A stretch of DNA of 64,000 nt from Bifidobacterium italicum (GTDB taxonomy: Bacteria > Actinomycetota > Actinomycetes > Actinomycetales > Bifidobacteriaceae), in NCBI RefSeq assembly GCF_002286915.1, contig NZ_MVOG01000005.1, forward strand, positions 184,067 through 248,066. Direction: 5' to 3'. The translations under genes and the position numbers were made by a program. Under the pieces are notes generated by a model that had not been told where the DNA came from, made no database searches, and was given only the letters and a program-made list of their open reading frames with translations. Of this stretch, positions 35,421 to 43,560 are shown in pieces; position 1 is the stretch's first letter, and each line of letters opens with the position of its first letter.

Positions 35421-37613
35421 ATGTTCGACAACGGAAACCATGTGGTGCTGCGCCGCGACGATGTGTGCGTCGTGCTCAAGACGCCGGACGGCGAGATGCC
35501 GCAGGTCGAGTACTGGGGGCGTGATTTCGGCATGCCTGACGCCGAGGACGTGCTGGCGATGCTCGACGTGATGACACTCAAGGTGACGCCGCCGGACGAG
35601 AAGCCGGACGCGGCGCTGCGCCCGTCGCTGCTGCCGCAGGGTGCAGAGGCCTTCGCAGGGCGTCCGGGACTTGAGGCGTACCGCGGTGAGGCGCCGGTGT
35701 TCGTGCGCTGGACGTCGGTGACGACGACGGCCGGAGCCCACGACGGCGCGCCGGTGGACGCCGTCGATGTCCTCGACGTGCACGCCGAGGACGGCGTCAA
35801 CGACGTCGCGCTCGACATGCGCCTCGAGCTCGCCGAGGGCGGCCTGCTGCTCGCGAAGGCCACGGTGAGGAACGCCGGCGACGGCGCCGAGCCGCTCGTC
35901 GTCAACTGGCTCGACCTGACAATGCCGATCCCGCGCCGCGCCGATCATCTGACGCAGTTCACCGGCCGCTGGCCGCTCGAGAAGCAGCCGGCGACGACGG
36001 CGCTGCCGATCGGCTCCGTCACCCGCGACTGCCGCCACGGCAAGACGAGCCATGAAAGCCCGTGGATGTTCATCGCCTCCGATGGCGCGCCGAAGTTCTC
36101 CGCCGGCGAGGTGTGGACGTGCCATCTCGCATGGAGCGGCAACCAGACCTACCGGATTGACAACCTGCCGCAGCACGAGGCGCTGCTCGGCGCTGGCGAG
36201 CTGCTCGGGCCCGGGGAGATGCGCCTCGGCGCCGGTGCGGCCTATACGACGCCGCAGGTGTGCTTCTCCTACTCCGATTCCGGCCTCGACGGCGCTGCGA
36301 GCCGCTTCCACCGTTGGCTGCGCGCGATGCCGCAGCATGTGCGCGGCGACCGTCCGGTGACGCTCAACACCTGGGAGGCCGTCTACTTCGACCATGATGA
36401 GGCGACGTTGATCCGGCTCGCCGACCTTGCCGCGAAGGTGGGCGTCGAGCGCTTCGTACTCGACGACGGTTGGTTCCATCTGCGCCGTGACGACACGAAG
36501 GGGCTTGGCGACTGGGTCGTCGACCCGGCCGTGTGGCCGAACGGGCTCGACGCGCTCGCGAGGCATGTGCATGGCCTCGGTATGCAGTTCGGCCTGTGGT
36601 TCGAGCCGGAGATGATCAACCTCGACTCCGACTGCGCGCGCGAGCACCCCGACTGGATCCTCGCGGCGCCCGAGGCGGTGCCGTGCCGCGCCGACGTCTC
36701 GTACCGCACGCAGTATGTGCTCGATCTGGCCAATCCCGACGCCTACCGTCATGTGCACGACCAGATGGCCGATCTCATCCGGGGTCTCGGCATCGACTAC
36801 ATCAAGTGGGACCACAACCGTGACGTGACCGAGCCGGTGCACGCCGGCCATTACGGGCTGCATGCGCAGACCGAGGCCTGCTACCGCCTGTTCGACGAGC
36901 TCAAGCGCGAGTTCCCCGGGCTGGAGATCGAAAGCTGCGCTTCGGGCGGCGGCCGCACCGACGCCGGCATGCTGCAGCACGCCGACCGCATCTGGGCCTC
37001 CGATTCGAACGACCCGCGCGACCGTGTGGACATCCAGCGCTACACCGAACTCATCGTGCCTCCGGAGATGATCGGCGCGCATGTCGGACCGAGCCCGGCG
37101 CACTCCACATGGCGCGCGACCGACCTGTCCTATCGTGCGGCGATGTCGCTCGAGGGATGTTCCGGTTTCGAGTGGAACATCCTCGAATGCACGCCCGAGG
37201 AGCTCAAGCAGATCACCGGGTTCGTCGCCCTCGTCAAGGAGCTGCGCGGCGTCCTGCACTCCGGGTCGGTGCACCATGCCGACTTCCACGATCCGGCGCT
37301 GCGTGCGCGCGGCGTCGTCAGCGACGATGGTTCACGCGCGATCTGGGTCGTCGCGACCGTCACGAATCTGCGCGACGTCGTCACCGAACGGCTGCGTCTG
37401 GACGGGGTGCGCGACGATCGCGTCTATCGCGTGCATATGCGTGGGGAGATCGGCGAGTCTCGGTGGGGCTGGAACACGCCTGAATGGATGCGCGACGCCC
37501 GCGGTGAGGACGGCTTCGCCGTGAGCGGCGCGCTGCTGAAGAACGTCGGCCTGCAGATCCCGCCGCTGTGGCCGATGCAGGCGATCGTGCTCGACATTCG
37601 GGAAGTGCGGTGA
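35421..37613 (+). CDS. GH36 alpha-galactosidase
   Basis: Cytoplasmic retaining alpha-galactosidase of 730 residues, normal for GH36 subgroup I. An N-terminal beta-sandwich (WGRDFGMPDAEDVLAML) is followed by a TIM barrel with NTWEAVYFDHDE, FVLDDGWFHLRRDD and GLWFEPEMINLDSD. The nucleophile Asp is in YIKWDHNRD (about 464) and the acid/base Asp in IWASDSNDPRDR (about 528); CASGGGRTD is the usual sugar-binding segment. GAAGGAG precedes tandem ATGs at 35418 and 35421; the second has better spacing. It would remove alpha-1,6-galactose side chains from galactomanno-oligosaccharides and can also act on raffinose-type sugars. Confidence 0.94.
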   Translation: MFDNGNHVVLRRDDVCVVLKTPDGEMPQVEYWGRDFGMPDAEDVLAMLDVMTLKVTPPDEKPDAALRPSLLPQGAEAFAGRPGLEAYRGEAPVFVRWTSVTTTAGAHDGAPVDAVDVLDVHAEDGVNDVALDMRLELAEGGLLLAKATVRNAGDGAEPLVVNWLDLTMPIPRRADHLTQFTGRWPLEKQPATTALPIGSVTRDCRHGKTSHESPWMFIASDGAPKFSAGEVWTCHLAWSGNQTYRIDNLPQHEALLGAGELLGPGEMRLGAGAAYTTPQVCFSYSDSGLDGAASRFHRWLRAMPQHVRGDRPVTLNTWEAVYFDHDEATLIRLADLAAKVGVERFVLDDGWFHLRRDDTKGLGDWVVDPAVWPNGLDALARHVHGLGMQFGLWFEPEMINLDSDCAREHPDWILAAPEAVPCRADVSYRTQYVLDLANPDAYRHVHDQMADLIRGLGIDYIKWDHNRDVTEPVHAGHYGLHAQTEACYRLFDELKREFPGLEIESCASGGGRTDAGMLQHADRIWASDSNDPRDRVDIQRYTELIVPPEMIGAHVGPSPAHSTWRATDLSYRAAMSLEGCSGFEWNILECTPEELKQITGFVALVKELRGVLHSGSVHHADFHDPALRARGVVSDDGSRAIWVVATVTNLRDVVTERLRLDGVRDDRVYRVHMRGEIGESRWGWNTPEWMRDARGEDGFAVSGALLKNVGLQIPPLWPMQAIVLDIREVR

Positions 37614-37623
37614 AACTTGCCAC

Positions 37624-37633
37624 TTAAGCGCTT
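37624..37633. promoter_or_regulatory. LacI-type operator before the AGE isomerase gene
   Basis: TTAAGCGCTT with flanks ACTTAAGCGCTTCAG, 11 bases after the alpha-galactosidase stop and 96 bases before the isomerase start. It gives the last gene of the locus its own control point. Confidence 0.7.
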
Positions 37634-37728
37634 CAGTGATACGCTCGACATCGTACGCGCAAGATAGCGCCGGCCATCAGGGTCGGGCAGGTCAACGAAG
37701 ACGACGGACGACAATCGGAAGGAAGACG

Positions 37729-38994
37729 ATGACCACCACCAATGCGAAGTATCAGATCGACACGCCGGAGAACAAGAAGTTCCTCGACATCTCCCGCGAC
37801 AACCTCATCGCGTTCGGCCGCCATTTCCCGGCGGTCGACGGCAGCTCGTACTGGCTCGGCGACGACGGCACGCCGTGGAAGGACCGCAACCGCGCCACCT
37901 GGATCACATGCCGCATGACGCATGTCTACTCGCTCGCGACGCTGCTCGGCGTCGACGGCGCCGCCGAACTCGTCGACGACGGCATCCGTGGCCTGCGCGG
38001 CGTGCTGCACGACGAGGAGAACGACGGTTGGTACGCCGAGATCACGCCGGACATCTGTCATATGCCGACGAAGCAGGCCTATGCGCACGCCTTCGTGCTG
38101 CTCGCGGCGTCGTCGGCGCTGCTCGCCGGCCGCCCGGGCGCGAAGGAACTGCTCGAGCAGGCCGAACACGTCTATCTGACGAAGTTCTGGGACGACGAGA
38201 TCGGCCTGAGCGTCGACACCTGGAACACCGAGTTCACCGAACTCGACACCTACCGCGGTCTCAATGCGAACATGCACTCGGTCGAGGCATGCCTCGCCGT
38301 CGCCGACGTCACCGGCGACGAAAGCTGGCGTGAACGCGCCTGCCGCATCATCGGCCATGTGCTCACATGGGCCGAGGAGAACGACTGGCGCATCCCGGAG
38401 CACTTCACCTCCGACTGGATGGCGCAGCTCGAGTTCAACGCGGACAAGCCGGACGATCAGTTCAAGCCCTACGGTGCGACGCCGGGCCACGGCATCGAAT
38501 GGGCGCGCCTGATCACGCAGTACGCGCTGTCCGTCTATGGCAAGGACGGCGTGCTGAACGGCGACGGCCGCAAGTACCTCGACGCGGCCGAGCATCTGTT
38601 CAACCGCGCCGTCGAGGACGCCTGGGACGCCGACGGCGCGCCGGGCATCGTCTACACGACCGACTGGGAAGGCAAGCCGGTCGTGCACGACCGCATGCAC
38701 TGGACGCTCGCCGAAGGCGTCAACACGGCCGCGACGCTCTACCACGTCACCGGCAAGCAGGAGTACGCCGACTGGTACGCGACCTTCCTCGAGTACATCG
38801 ACACCTATCTGATGGACCACAGGCACGGCTCGTGGTTCCACCAGCTCAACCGCAGGAACGAGGTCATCGACACGGTCTGGCCGGGCAAGTCCGACCTGTA
38901 CCACGCGACGCAGGCGATGATGATCCCGCTGTGCGATCCGGCGCTCTCGATCGCCCCGGCGACGAAGAAGGGCGTCGAGGAGGGCCTCGACTGA
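37729..38994 (+). CDS. AGE-family sugar isomerase/epimerase, probable D-mannose isomerase
   Basis: Cytoplasmic (alpha/alpha)6-barrel enzyme of 421 residues in the N-acylglucosamine 2-epimerase superfamily. The start of the domain, FPAVDGSSYWLGDDG, then WITCRMTHVYSLATLLG, resembles mannose isomerase/YihS proteins more than GlcNAc or cellobiose 2-epimerases. Candidate catalytic histidines are in RMTHVYS, YAHAFVLLAAS and ATPGHGIEWARL. Mannose isomerase converts mannose released by beta-mannosidase to fructose without ATP, feeding the fructose-6-phosphate pathway after phosphorylation. GGAAGGAAG precedes the ATG. A mannobiose 2-epimerase role is the main alternative. A 16-bp bidirectional terminator follows. 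Confidence 0.82.
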   Translation: MTTTNAKYQIDTPENKKFLDISRDNLIAFGRHFPAVDGSSYWLGDDGTPWKDRNRATWITCRMTHVYSLATLLGVDGAAELVDDGIRGLRGVLHDEENDGWYAEITPDICHMPTKQAYAHAFVLLAASSALLAGRPGAKELLEQAEHVYLTKFWDDEIGLSVDTWNTEFTELDTYRGLNANMHSVEACLAVADVTGDESWRERACRIIGHVLTWAEENDWRIPEHFTSDWMAQLEFNADKPDDQFKPYGATPGHGIEWARLITQYALSVYGKDGVLNGDGRKYLDAAEHLFNRAVEDAWDADGAPGIVYTTDWEGKPVVHDRMHWTLAEGVNTAATLYHVTGKQEYADWYATFLEYIDTYLMDHRHGSWFHQLNRRNEVIDTVWPGKSDLYHATQAMMIPLCDPALSIAPATKKGVEEGLD

Positions 38995-39016
38995 AGGGCC
39001 GCATGACCCCGGGTGC

Positions 39017-39057
39017 ATAGCAGAAAAGCGCCGCCTTGTGTGGCGCTTTTCTGCTAT
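39017..39057. terminator. Bidirectional terminator between isomerase and AraC genes
   Basis: ATAGCAGAAAAGCGCC (39017-39032) pairs perfectly with GGCGCTTTTCTGCTAT (39042-39057) over 16 bp, 9-base loop; stem arms carry A/T tracts usable in both directions. Confidence 0.88.
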
Positions 39058-39080
39058 CTCAAGTGCGCGGGATCAGGCGT

Positions 39081-39959
39081 TCACTTCGCTTGCACCGGAC
39101 GGAACTCGATGTAGCCGCGTTCGCCCTTCGGCTCGAGCTGGATGCGCGGGGATCGCGTGCTCCAACGGTAGCCGAGCACGGACGGATCGTAGCGGTCCGC
39201 CGCATGTTCGACGAACTGGATCGCCTCGCCGTAGTCCGCTTCGGCGAAGGGCTGGCCCTGAAACATCAGATAGTCCGCTTCGGGCAGCTCGATGACGTCG
39301 AATCCGTCGGGGACCGGGCCGTCGTAGTAGACACCCACTTCGACGCCCTGCACATAGGTCGAGGTGCCGGGTTCGCGGTATGCGGCCGGCAGCCACAGAC
39401 AGACCGGCTCGCCGCACAGCGAATCCATGCTCAGCAGCTTGCCCCAGACGTCGCAACCCACCTCCTCGCAATAGGTCCAATAATCGTCCGCGGACGTCCC
39501 GCGCTTGATGATCGCCTTGCGGCGCGGCTTGTGGATCGGGGTGACATACAGGTACTGCATCGTATCCATATCGATCGTGTCCTTTCGTGGTTGTCGGTAC
39601 TGGACGCCGTAAGGGTGGAACAACGTGATCGGGCTCGGCGAACGGGAGAAGTCGCCCGGCGTGCGCCCGAATTCGCGGCAGAACGCGCGTACGTAGCCGT
39701 CGACGCTGCCGAAGCCGTACGCGAAGGCCGTCTCGGTGACCGAGCGGGCGTCTCGTTTGAGCGCCATCGCCGAACGGCTCAGACGCAGCCGCCGCATATA
39801 GGCGGCCGGCGTGAGTCCGGTCATCTCGCGGAACAGGCGGTAGGCGTACCATGGCGAGAACAGCGCCACGCCGGCCAGATCGGCCATTGTGACGCGTTCG
39901 TGCAGATGCTGCGCGATGTAGTCCTGCATCCGCTGGACCGCGGCCGTTCGTTCGTCCAT
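39081..39959 (-). CDS. AraC-family regulator with GyrI-like effector domain
   Basis: Regulator of 292 residues. The N-terminal AraC DNA-binding domain has two helix-turn-helix units (HERVTMADLAGVALFSPWYA; VTETAFAYGFGSVDGYVRAF then EFGRTPGDFSRSP). Residues about 135-290 form a GyrI/Rob-like ligand-binding domain (EPVCLWLPAAYREPGTSTYV, GVEVGVYYDGPVPDGF, IQLEPKGERGYIEFRPV). The ATG at 39959 is preceded by AAAGGAG; longer in-frame starts are less likely. Such proteins often respond to small hydrophobic or cationic compounds. Divergent from an amino-acid permease; whether it controls that gene is not shown. Confidence 0.88.
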   Translation of the reverse strand: MDERTAAVQRMQDYIAQHLHERVTMADLAGVALFSPWYAYRLFREMTGLTPAAYMRRLRLSRSAMALKRDARSVTETAFAYGFGSVDGYVRAFCREFGRTPGDFSRSPSPITLFHPYGVQYRQPRKDTIDMDTMQYLYVTPIHKPRRKAIIKRGTSADDYWTYCEEVGCDVWGKLLSMDSLCGEPVCLWLPAAYREPGTSTYVQGVEVGVYYDGPVPDGFDVIELPEADYLMFQGQPFAEADYGEAIQFVEHAADRYDPSVLGYRWSTRSPRIQLEPKGERGYIEFRPVQAK

Positions 39960-40113
39960 CGTCGTTCGTCTCCTTTCGACGGTTCCCATGTAAGTCGATG
40001 CGCGGCGGCGATGCTCGACCTTTTTTGCCATGTTCGCGTGCCTCGCCGTAACAACGCGTCCGTAGAATGGACGTCAACCGTCCACGCATACGAGCGTGGC
40101 GCGGCCTTTTCCC

Positions 40114-40139
40114 ATGCCGCGGACGGCCGTCCGCGGCAT
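40114..40139. repeat. Perfect 26-bp palindrome before the APC permease gene
   Basis: ATGCCGCGGACGG followed directly by its complement CCGTCCGCGGCAT, with no loop. It ends 19 bases before the permease start and contains no T tract, so it is more likely a protein site or RNA hairpin at the ribosome site than a terminator. Confidence 0.7.
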
Positions 40140-40158
40140 CGCGATGCAAAGGACGACC

Positions 40159-41631
40159 ATGGCCTCCACACCCGAAGTGAGTGAGCAGCCGCAGCAGCTG
40201 CGCAAATCGTTGAAGAACAGGCATATCCAGCTCATCGCGCTCGGCGGCGCGATCGGCACCGGCCTGTTCTACGGCTCGAGCGAATCGATCTCGCTCGCAG
40301 GCCCATCCATCCTGCTCGCCTACATCATCGGCGGCGCCGCGATCTTCATGATCGTGCGCGCGCTGAGCGAGATGAGCGTCGAGGACCCGAAGGCGGGCGC
40401 GTTCAGCTACTATGCGTCGCGGTACTGGTCGAAGCGGGCCGGATTCATCTCCGGATGGAACTACTGGTTCAACTACGTGCTCGTCTCGATGGTCGAGCTC
40501 GCCGTCGTCGGCTCCTTCGTCAACTACTGGTTTCCGAACATTCCGCAGTGGGCGTCGGCCGCGTTCTTCCTCGTGCTCATCACGGTCCTCAATCTGTTCG
40601 GCGTCAGTGAATTCGGCGAGTTCGAGTTCTGGTTCGCGCTGATCAAGATCGTCGCCGTCATCGCGATGATCATCGGTGGCGTCGCCGTCATCGTCATGAA
40701 TCTGCCGACCGACTCCGGTGTGCGCGCGTCGTTCGCGAACTGGTTCACGATCGATGGCGGCTTCCTTCCGAACGGCGTGATGTCGCGTGCCGCGGACGGC
40801 CGTTGGACGGGTCTGCTGATGGCGCTCGTCGTCGTCATGTTCAGCTTCGGCGGCACCGAGCTCATCGGCGTCACGGCCGGTGAGGTCGCCGATCCGCGCA
40901 GGACGATCCCGAGGGCGACGAACGGCATCATCTGGCGCATCCTCGTCTTCTATGTGGCCGCGCTCGGCGTCATCATGGCCGTTGTGCCGTGGGATCGCAT
41001 CGACGGCAGCATGAGCCCCTTCGTGCAGATCTTCGACTCCGTCGGCGTGCCGGTGGCTGCCGGCATCCTCAACTTCGTGTGCCTGACGGCCGTCATGAGC
41101 GTCTACAACTCCGCGCTGTACTCGAACTCGCGCATGCTGTATTCGCTCGCGCGCCAAGGCAATGCGCCGGCGTATCTCGGCCATGTGAACAGGCGCGGCG
41201 TGCCGGTGGCGGCCGTGCTCACAAGCGCCGCCGTCACCATCGTCGCCGTCGTCGTCGTGTTCCTGTGGCCTCAGTTCGCGTTCAACTATCTGATGTCGAT
41301 CGCGACGATCGCCGCGATCATCAACTGGACGATGATCATGATCACCGAGATGCTGTTCCGCCGCCATGTGGCCGCCGGCGATGGTCCGGGGGAGTTGCGG
41401 GGCCTGCATGGCGACGAGGCGCTCGACAGGATCCAATTCAAGCTGCCGGGATGGAAGTGGACGCCGTATCTGATCATCGCGTTCCTGGCGATGGTGGCGG
41501 TGCTGATGTGCTTCTCGCCGAGCTATCGCATCGCGTTGGTCGCCGGCGTGATCTGGCTCGCCGTGTTGTTCGCCGCCTACGCGCTCACGTCGAAGGCCGG
41601 CGGGAAGCGTCGGGAGGCGAAGGAGCGCTGA
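40159..41631 (+). CDS. APC-family amino-acid permease
   Basis: Membrane protein of 490 residues, 12 TM segments. LRKSLKNRHIQLIALGGAIG, then TGLFYGSSESI, is the signature of the AAT (amino-acid transporter) branch including LysP, GabP and PheP; YWFNYVLVSMVELAVVGSFV and FSFGGTELIGVTAGEVADPR are in the expected places. Imports an amino acid with protons; specificity cannot be read from the sequence. AAAGGA precedes the ATG at 40159; an in-frame ATG at 40144 is an alternative that would overlap the palindrome region less than 10 bases away. A GC-rich hairpin follows at 41661. Confidence 0.88.
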   Translation: MASTPEVSEQPQQLRKSLKNRHIQLIALGGAIGTGLFYGSSESISLAGPSILLAYIIGGAAIFMIVRALSEMSVEDPKAGAFSYYASRYWSKRAGFISGWNYWFNYVLVSMVELAVVGSFVNYWFPNIPQWASAAFFLVLITVLNLFGVSEFGEFEFWFALIKIVAVIAMIIGGVAVIVMNLPTDSGVRASFANWFTIDGGFLPNGVMSRAADGRWTGLLMALVVVMFSFGGTELIGVTAGEVADPRRTIPRATNGIIWRILVFYVAALGVIMAVVPWDRIDGSMSPFVQIFDSVGVPVAAGILNFVCLTAVMSVYNSALYSNSRMLYSLARQGNAPAYLGHVNRRGVPVAAVLTSAAVTIVAVVVVFLWPQFAFNYLMSIATIAAIINWTMIMITEMLFRRHVAAGDGPGELRGLHGDEALDRIQFKLPGWKWTPYLIIAFLAMVAVLMCFSPSYRIALVAGVIWLAVLFAAYALTSKAGGKRREAKER

Positions 41632-41660
41632 CGGTGTGCGGCCGTGTTCGCCGTACAGTC

Positions 41661-41693
41661 GCCCCCTCCGGCGGCGTTGCAGCCGGAGGGGGC
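41661..41693 (+). terminator. Hairpin after the APC permease gene
   Basis: GCCCCCTCCGGC (41661-41672) and GCCGGAGGGGGC (41682-41693), perfect 12-bp stem, 9-base loop, no T tract. Confidence 0.6.
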
Positions 41694-41716
41694 GGTGATT
41701 GTCCGGTCTCGTGCCG

Positions 41717-41755
41717 CATAACTCGCGTTTTCGGCAGTTTTGCCGAGTGGTGCGC
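41717..41755. repeat. Dispersed 39-bp element, copy A
   Basis: CATAACTCG, then a CGG...GCCGAGT dyad, then GTGCGC. A second copy is at 55714-55752 (about 30 of 39 positions equal by eye). Both are intergenic. Confidence 0.45.
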
Positions 41756-41899
41756 CGCGCGCGGTGGTGGGATGGGCGATATGCCCGAAGAAACGCGCGG
41801 ATGTGCACATCGTGGCCGACCATGTGCACGTATTCGCCCGGAATCAATCGGAATCGCTCAATTGAATCATCGGTGGGAACACCGAAGAACGCAGCAGTC

Positions 41900-41961
41900 G
41901 AGCCGTCCGCCGCATATCTCGATAATTCCTCGTCGATCTCGAGATATGCGGCGGACGGCTC
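41900..41961. repeat. 23-bp perfect inverted repeat
   Basis: Left arm 41900-41922 starts GAGCCGTCCGCCGC and ends ATATCTCGA; right arm 41939-41961 is its exact complement, with a 16-base spacer. It lies between convergent genes. No T tract follows, so simple termination is not certain. Confidence 0.75.
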
Positions 41962-42005
41962 TGCCGTTACGGCTGTGCGCGCGTGAGCGGCAAAAGTCAG
42001 CGCGG

Positions 42006-42539
42006 TCAGCGCGTCGGCTCGTCGTCGTTCTTCTTGCCGAGCAGATAGCCGCGCAGGCGCAGCTTCGCCTTCGCGATCTGCTGCATGCAGCCCGACGCGT
42101 ACAGCACGCCGCATGCGAGGATGCCCGCGACGAAGCCGAGGCACACCTCCGCCACATTCGACCACGGCGCCGTGTCCGCCAGTCCGTTCGCCTCGATGAT
42201 GCAGTATCCCACGAACATCACGAACGCGATCGAGAACAGCACCGTCATGCGCCGGTCCTTCCTCTCGTTGATCTGCGCGTTGTAGTCCGCCACCTTGCCC
42301 ATCGTCGTGTTGTCGATCATGTCGTCACCTTTCCTTTCGCCGTCGAGGATCTCGTCGACGCTGATGTCATAGAGTTCCGAAAGCATCACGAGCAACGAAA
42401 GGTCGGGCATCGTCGATCCGGTCTCCCAGCGGGACACGCTCCGGTTGGAGACGCCGATCCGGTCCGCGAGCTGCTGCTGCGTCCAGTCGTGCCCGAGCCG
42501 AAGCTCCCTGAGGAACGCCCCGATATGCTTCTGGTTCAT
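42006..42539 (-). CDS. XRE-family regulator with C-terminal membrane segments
   Basis: Protein of 177 residues. Residues 1-65 are a Cro/XRE helix-turn-helix (FLRELRLGHDWTQQQLADRI then SNRSVSRWETGSTMPD). A linker with ISVDEILDGERKGDDMIDN leads to two TM helices (MTVLFSIAFVMFVGYCIIEA; NVAEVCLGFVAGILACGVLY) and a short basic tail. Membrane-tethered XRE proteins of this shape are common near ABC exporters and may sense envelope signals. AAAGGAAAGG precedes the ATG. It is divergent from an ABC/FtsX pair beginning at 42852, its most likely target. Confidence 0.85.
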   Translation of the reverse strand: MNQKHIGAFLRELRLGHDWTQQQLADRIGVSNRSVSRWETGSTMPDLSLLVMLSELYDISVDEILDGERKGDDMIDNTTMGKVADYNAQINERKDRRMTVLFSIAFVMFVGYCIIEANGLADTAPWSNVAEVCLGFVAGILACGVLYASGCMQQIAKAKLRLRGYLLGKKNDDEPTR

Positions 42540-42851
42540 CGTGCCTTTCCTTTCGTCGGTCGTGGAGTGCGTTCGAGCATCAGCATGGCACCGCGTCTGC
42601 GGCAACACGCACATAATCGCCGGACGCAGCCCGAGAACTCGGGAGATGACCACGGATCGGACACGGGACACCGCTGTCCAATGGCGGAATTCCAACGATT
42701 GCGACGATTGTACTAGGGACGGCGCGACGCGCGATTGCGTGCTGTGTGTGTGGGGGGGAGGGGGGACGGCGTTTCGTCCCCCGAAGTCGGCGATACTAAG
42801 TTGGGATGGTAGATGAGGCCGAAGGTGGCACCGCGGCGGAAGGAGCAGGCG
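42540..42851. promoter_or_regulatory. Divergent region between XRE regulator and ABC exporter
   Basis: 312 bases, no gene seen. It contains an alternating GT run merging into G-rich sequence (TGTGTGTGTGGGGGGGAGGG, about 42743-42762), likely prone to slippage, and the AAGGAGCAGG ribosome site of the ATPase gene. Confidence 0.4.
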
Positions 42852-43553
42852 ATGGCGTACATCGAATTCAACGACGTGGTCAAGGAGTATCCGGCCGGCG
42901 ACTCCACGATTCGTGCGCTCGACGATGCGAATTTCACGGCCGATGAAGGCGAGCTGAGCGTCATCCTCGGGCAGTCCGGCGCCGGCAAGACGACGGCGCT
43001 CAACATCCTCGGCGGCATGGACACGGCCTCGTCGGGCAAGGTCGTCGTCGGCGGCCGCGACATCACCGACCTCAACCACCACGACCTGATCACCTACCGA
43101 CGCAACGACATCGGCTTCGTCTTCCAGTTCTACAACCTCATCCCCAACCTCACGGCGCTTGAGAACGTGGAATTGGCCTCGCAGATCTGCGCCGACCATT
43201 TCGACCCGGCGCGGACGCTGGAAAAGGTCGGTCTGGGCGACCGGCTCGACAACTTCCCGGCGCAGCTGTCCGGGGGCGAGCAGCAGCGCGTCTCGATCGC
43301 GCGCGCCGTCGCGAAGAAACCGAAGCTGCTGCTGTGCGACGAACCGACCGGCGCGCTCGACTACGAGACCGGCAAGGAGGTGCTGCAGCTGCTGCAGGAC
43401 ATCTGCCGTGATGAGCGCATGACCGTGCTCATCGTCACGCACAACTCGGCGCTTGCGCCGATGGCGCACAAAGTCATCCGCTTCCGTTCCGGCAAGGTCG
43501 TCAGCCAGGAGACCAACGACCATCCGACGCCGATCAGCGAGATCGAATGGTGA
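42852..43553 (+). CDS. ABC transporter ATP-binding protein (MacB/LolD type)
   Basis: ATPase of 233 residues. Walker [16 protein letters not shown]-loop [18 protein letters not shown], signature [20 protein letters not shown], Walker [17 protein letters not shown], switch [10 protein letters not shown]. The EPTGALD form is typical of ATPases serving FtsX-type permeases, and the permease gene begins seven bases after the stop. The ATG at 42852 follows AAGGAG; an upstream in-frame start at 42813 lacks support. The pair likely exports a peptide or lipid-like compound, or works mechanically on the envelope. Confidence 0.92.
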   Translation: MAYIEFNDVVKEYPAGDSTIRALDDANFTADEGELSVILGQSGAGKTTALNILGGMDTASSGKVVVGGRDITDLNHHDLITYRRNDIGFVFQFYNLIPNLTALENVELASQICADHFDPARTLEKVGLGDRLDNFPAQLSGGEQQRVSIARAVAKKPKLLLCDEPTGALDYETGKEVLQLLQDICRDERMTVLIVTHNSALAPMAHKVIRFRSGKVVSQETNDHPTPISEIEW

Positions 43554-43560
43554 GGTGACG

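Noticed and set aside
39073..42165. 1030-residue minus-strand open frame
   Set aside because: It is a shadow of the AraC and permease genes on other frames; it includes both arms of the inverted repeat at 41900 and has no protein-like motifs.
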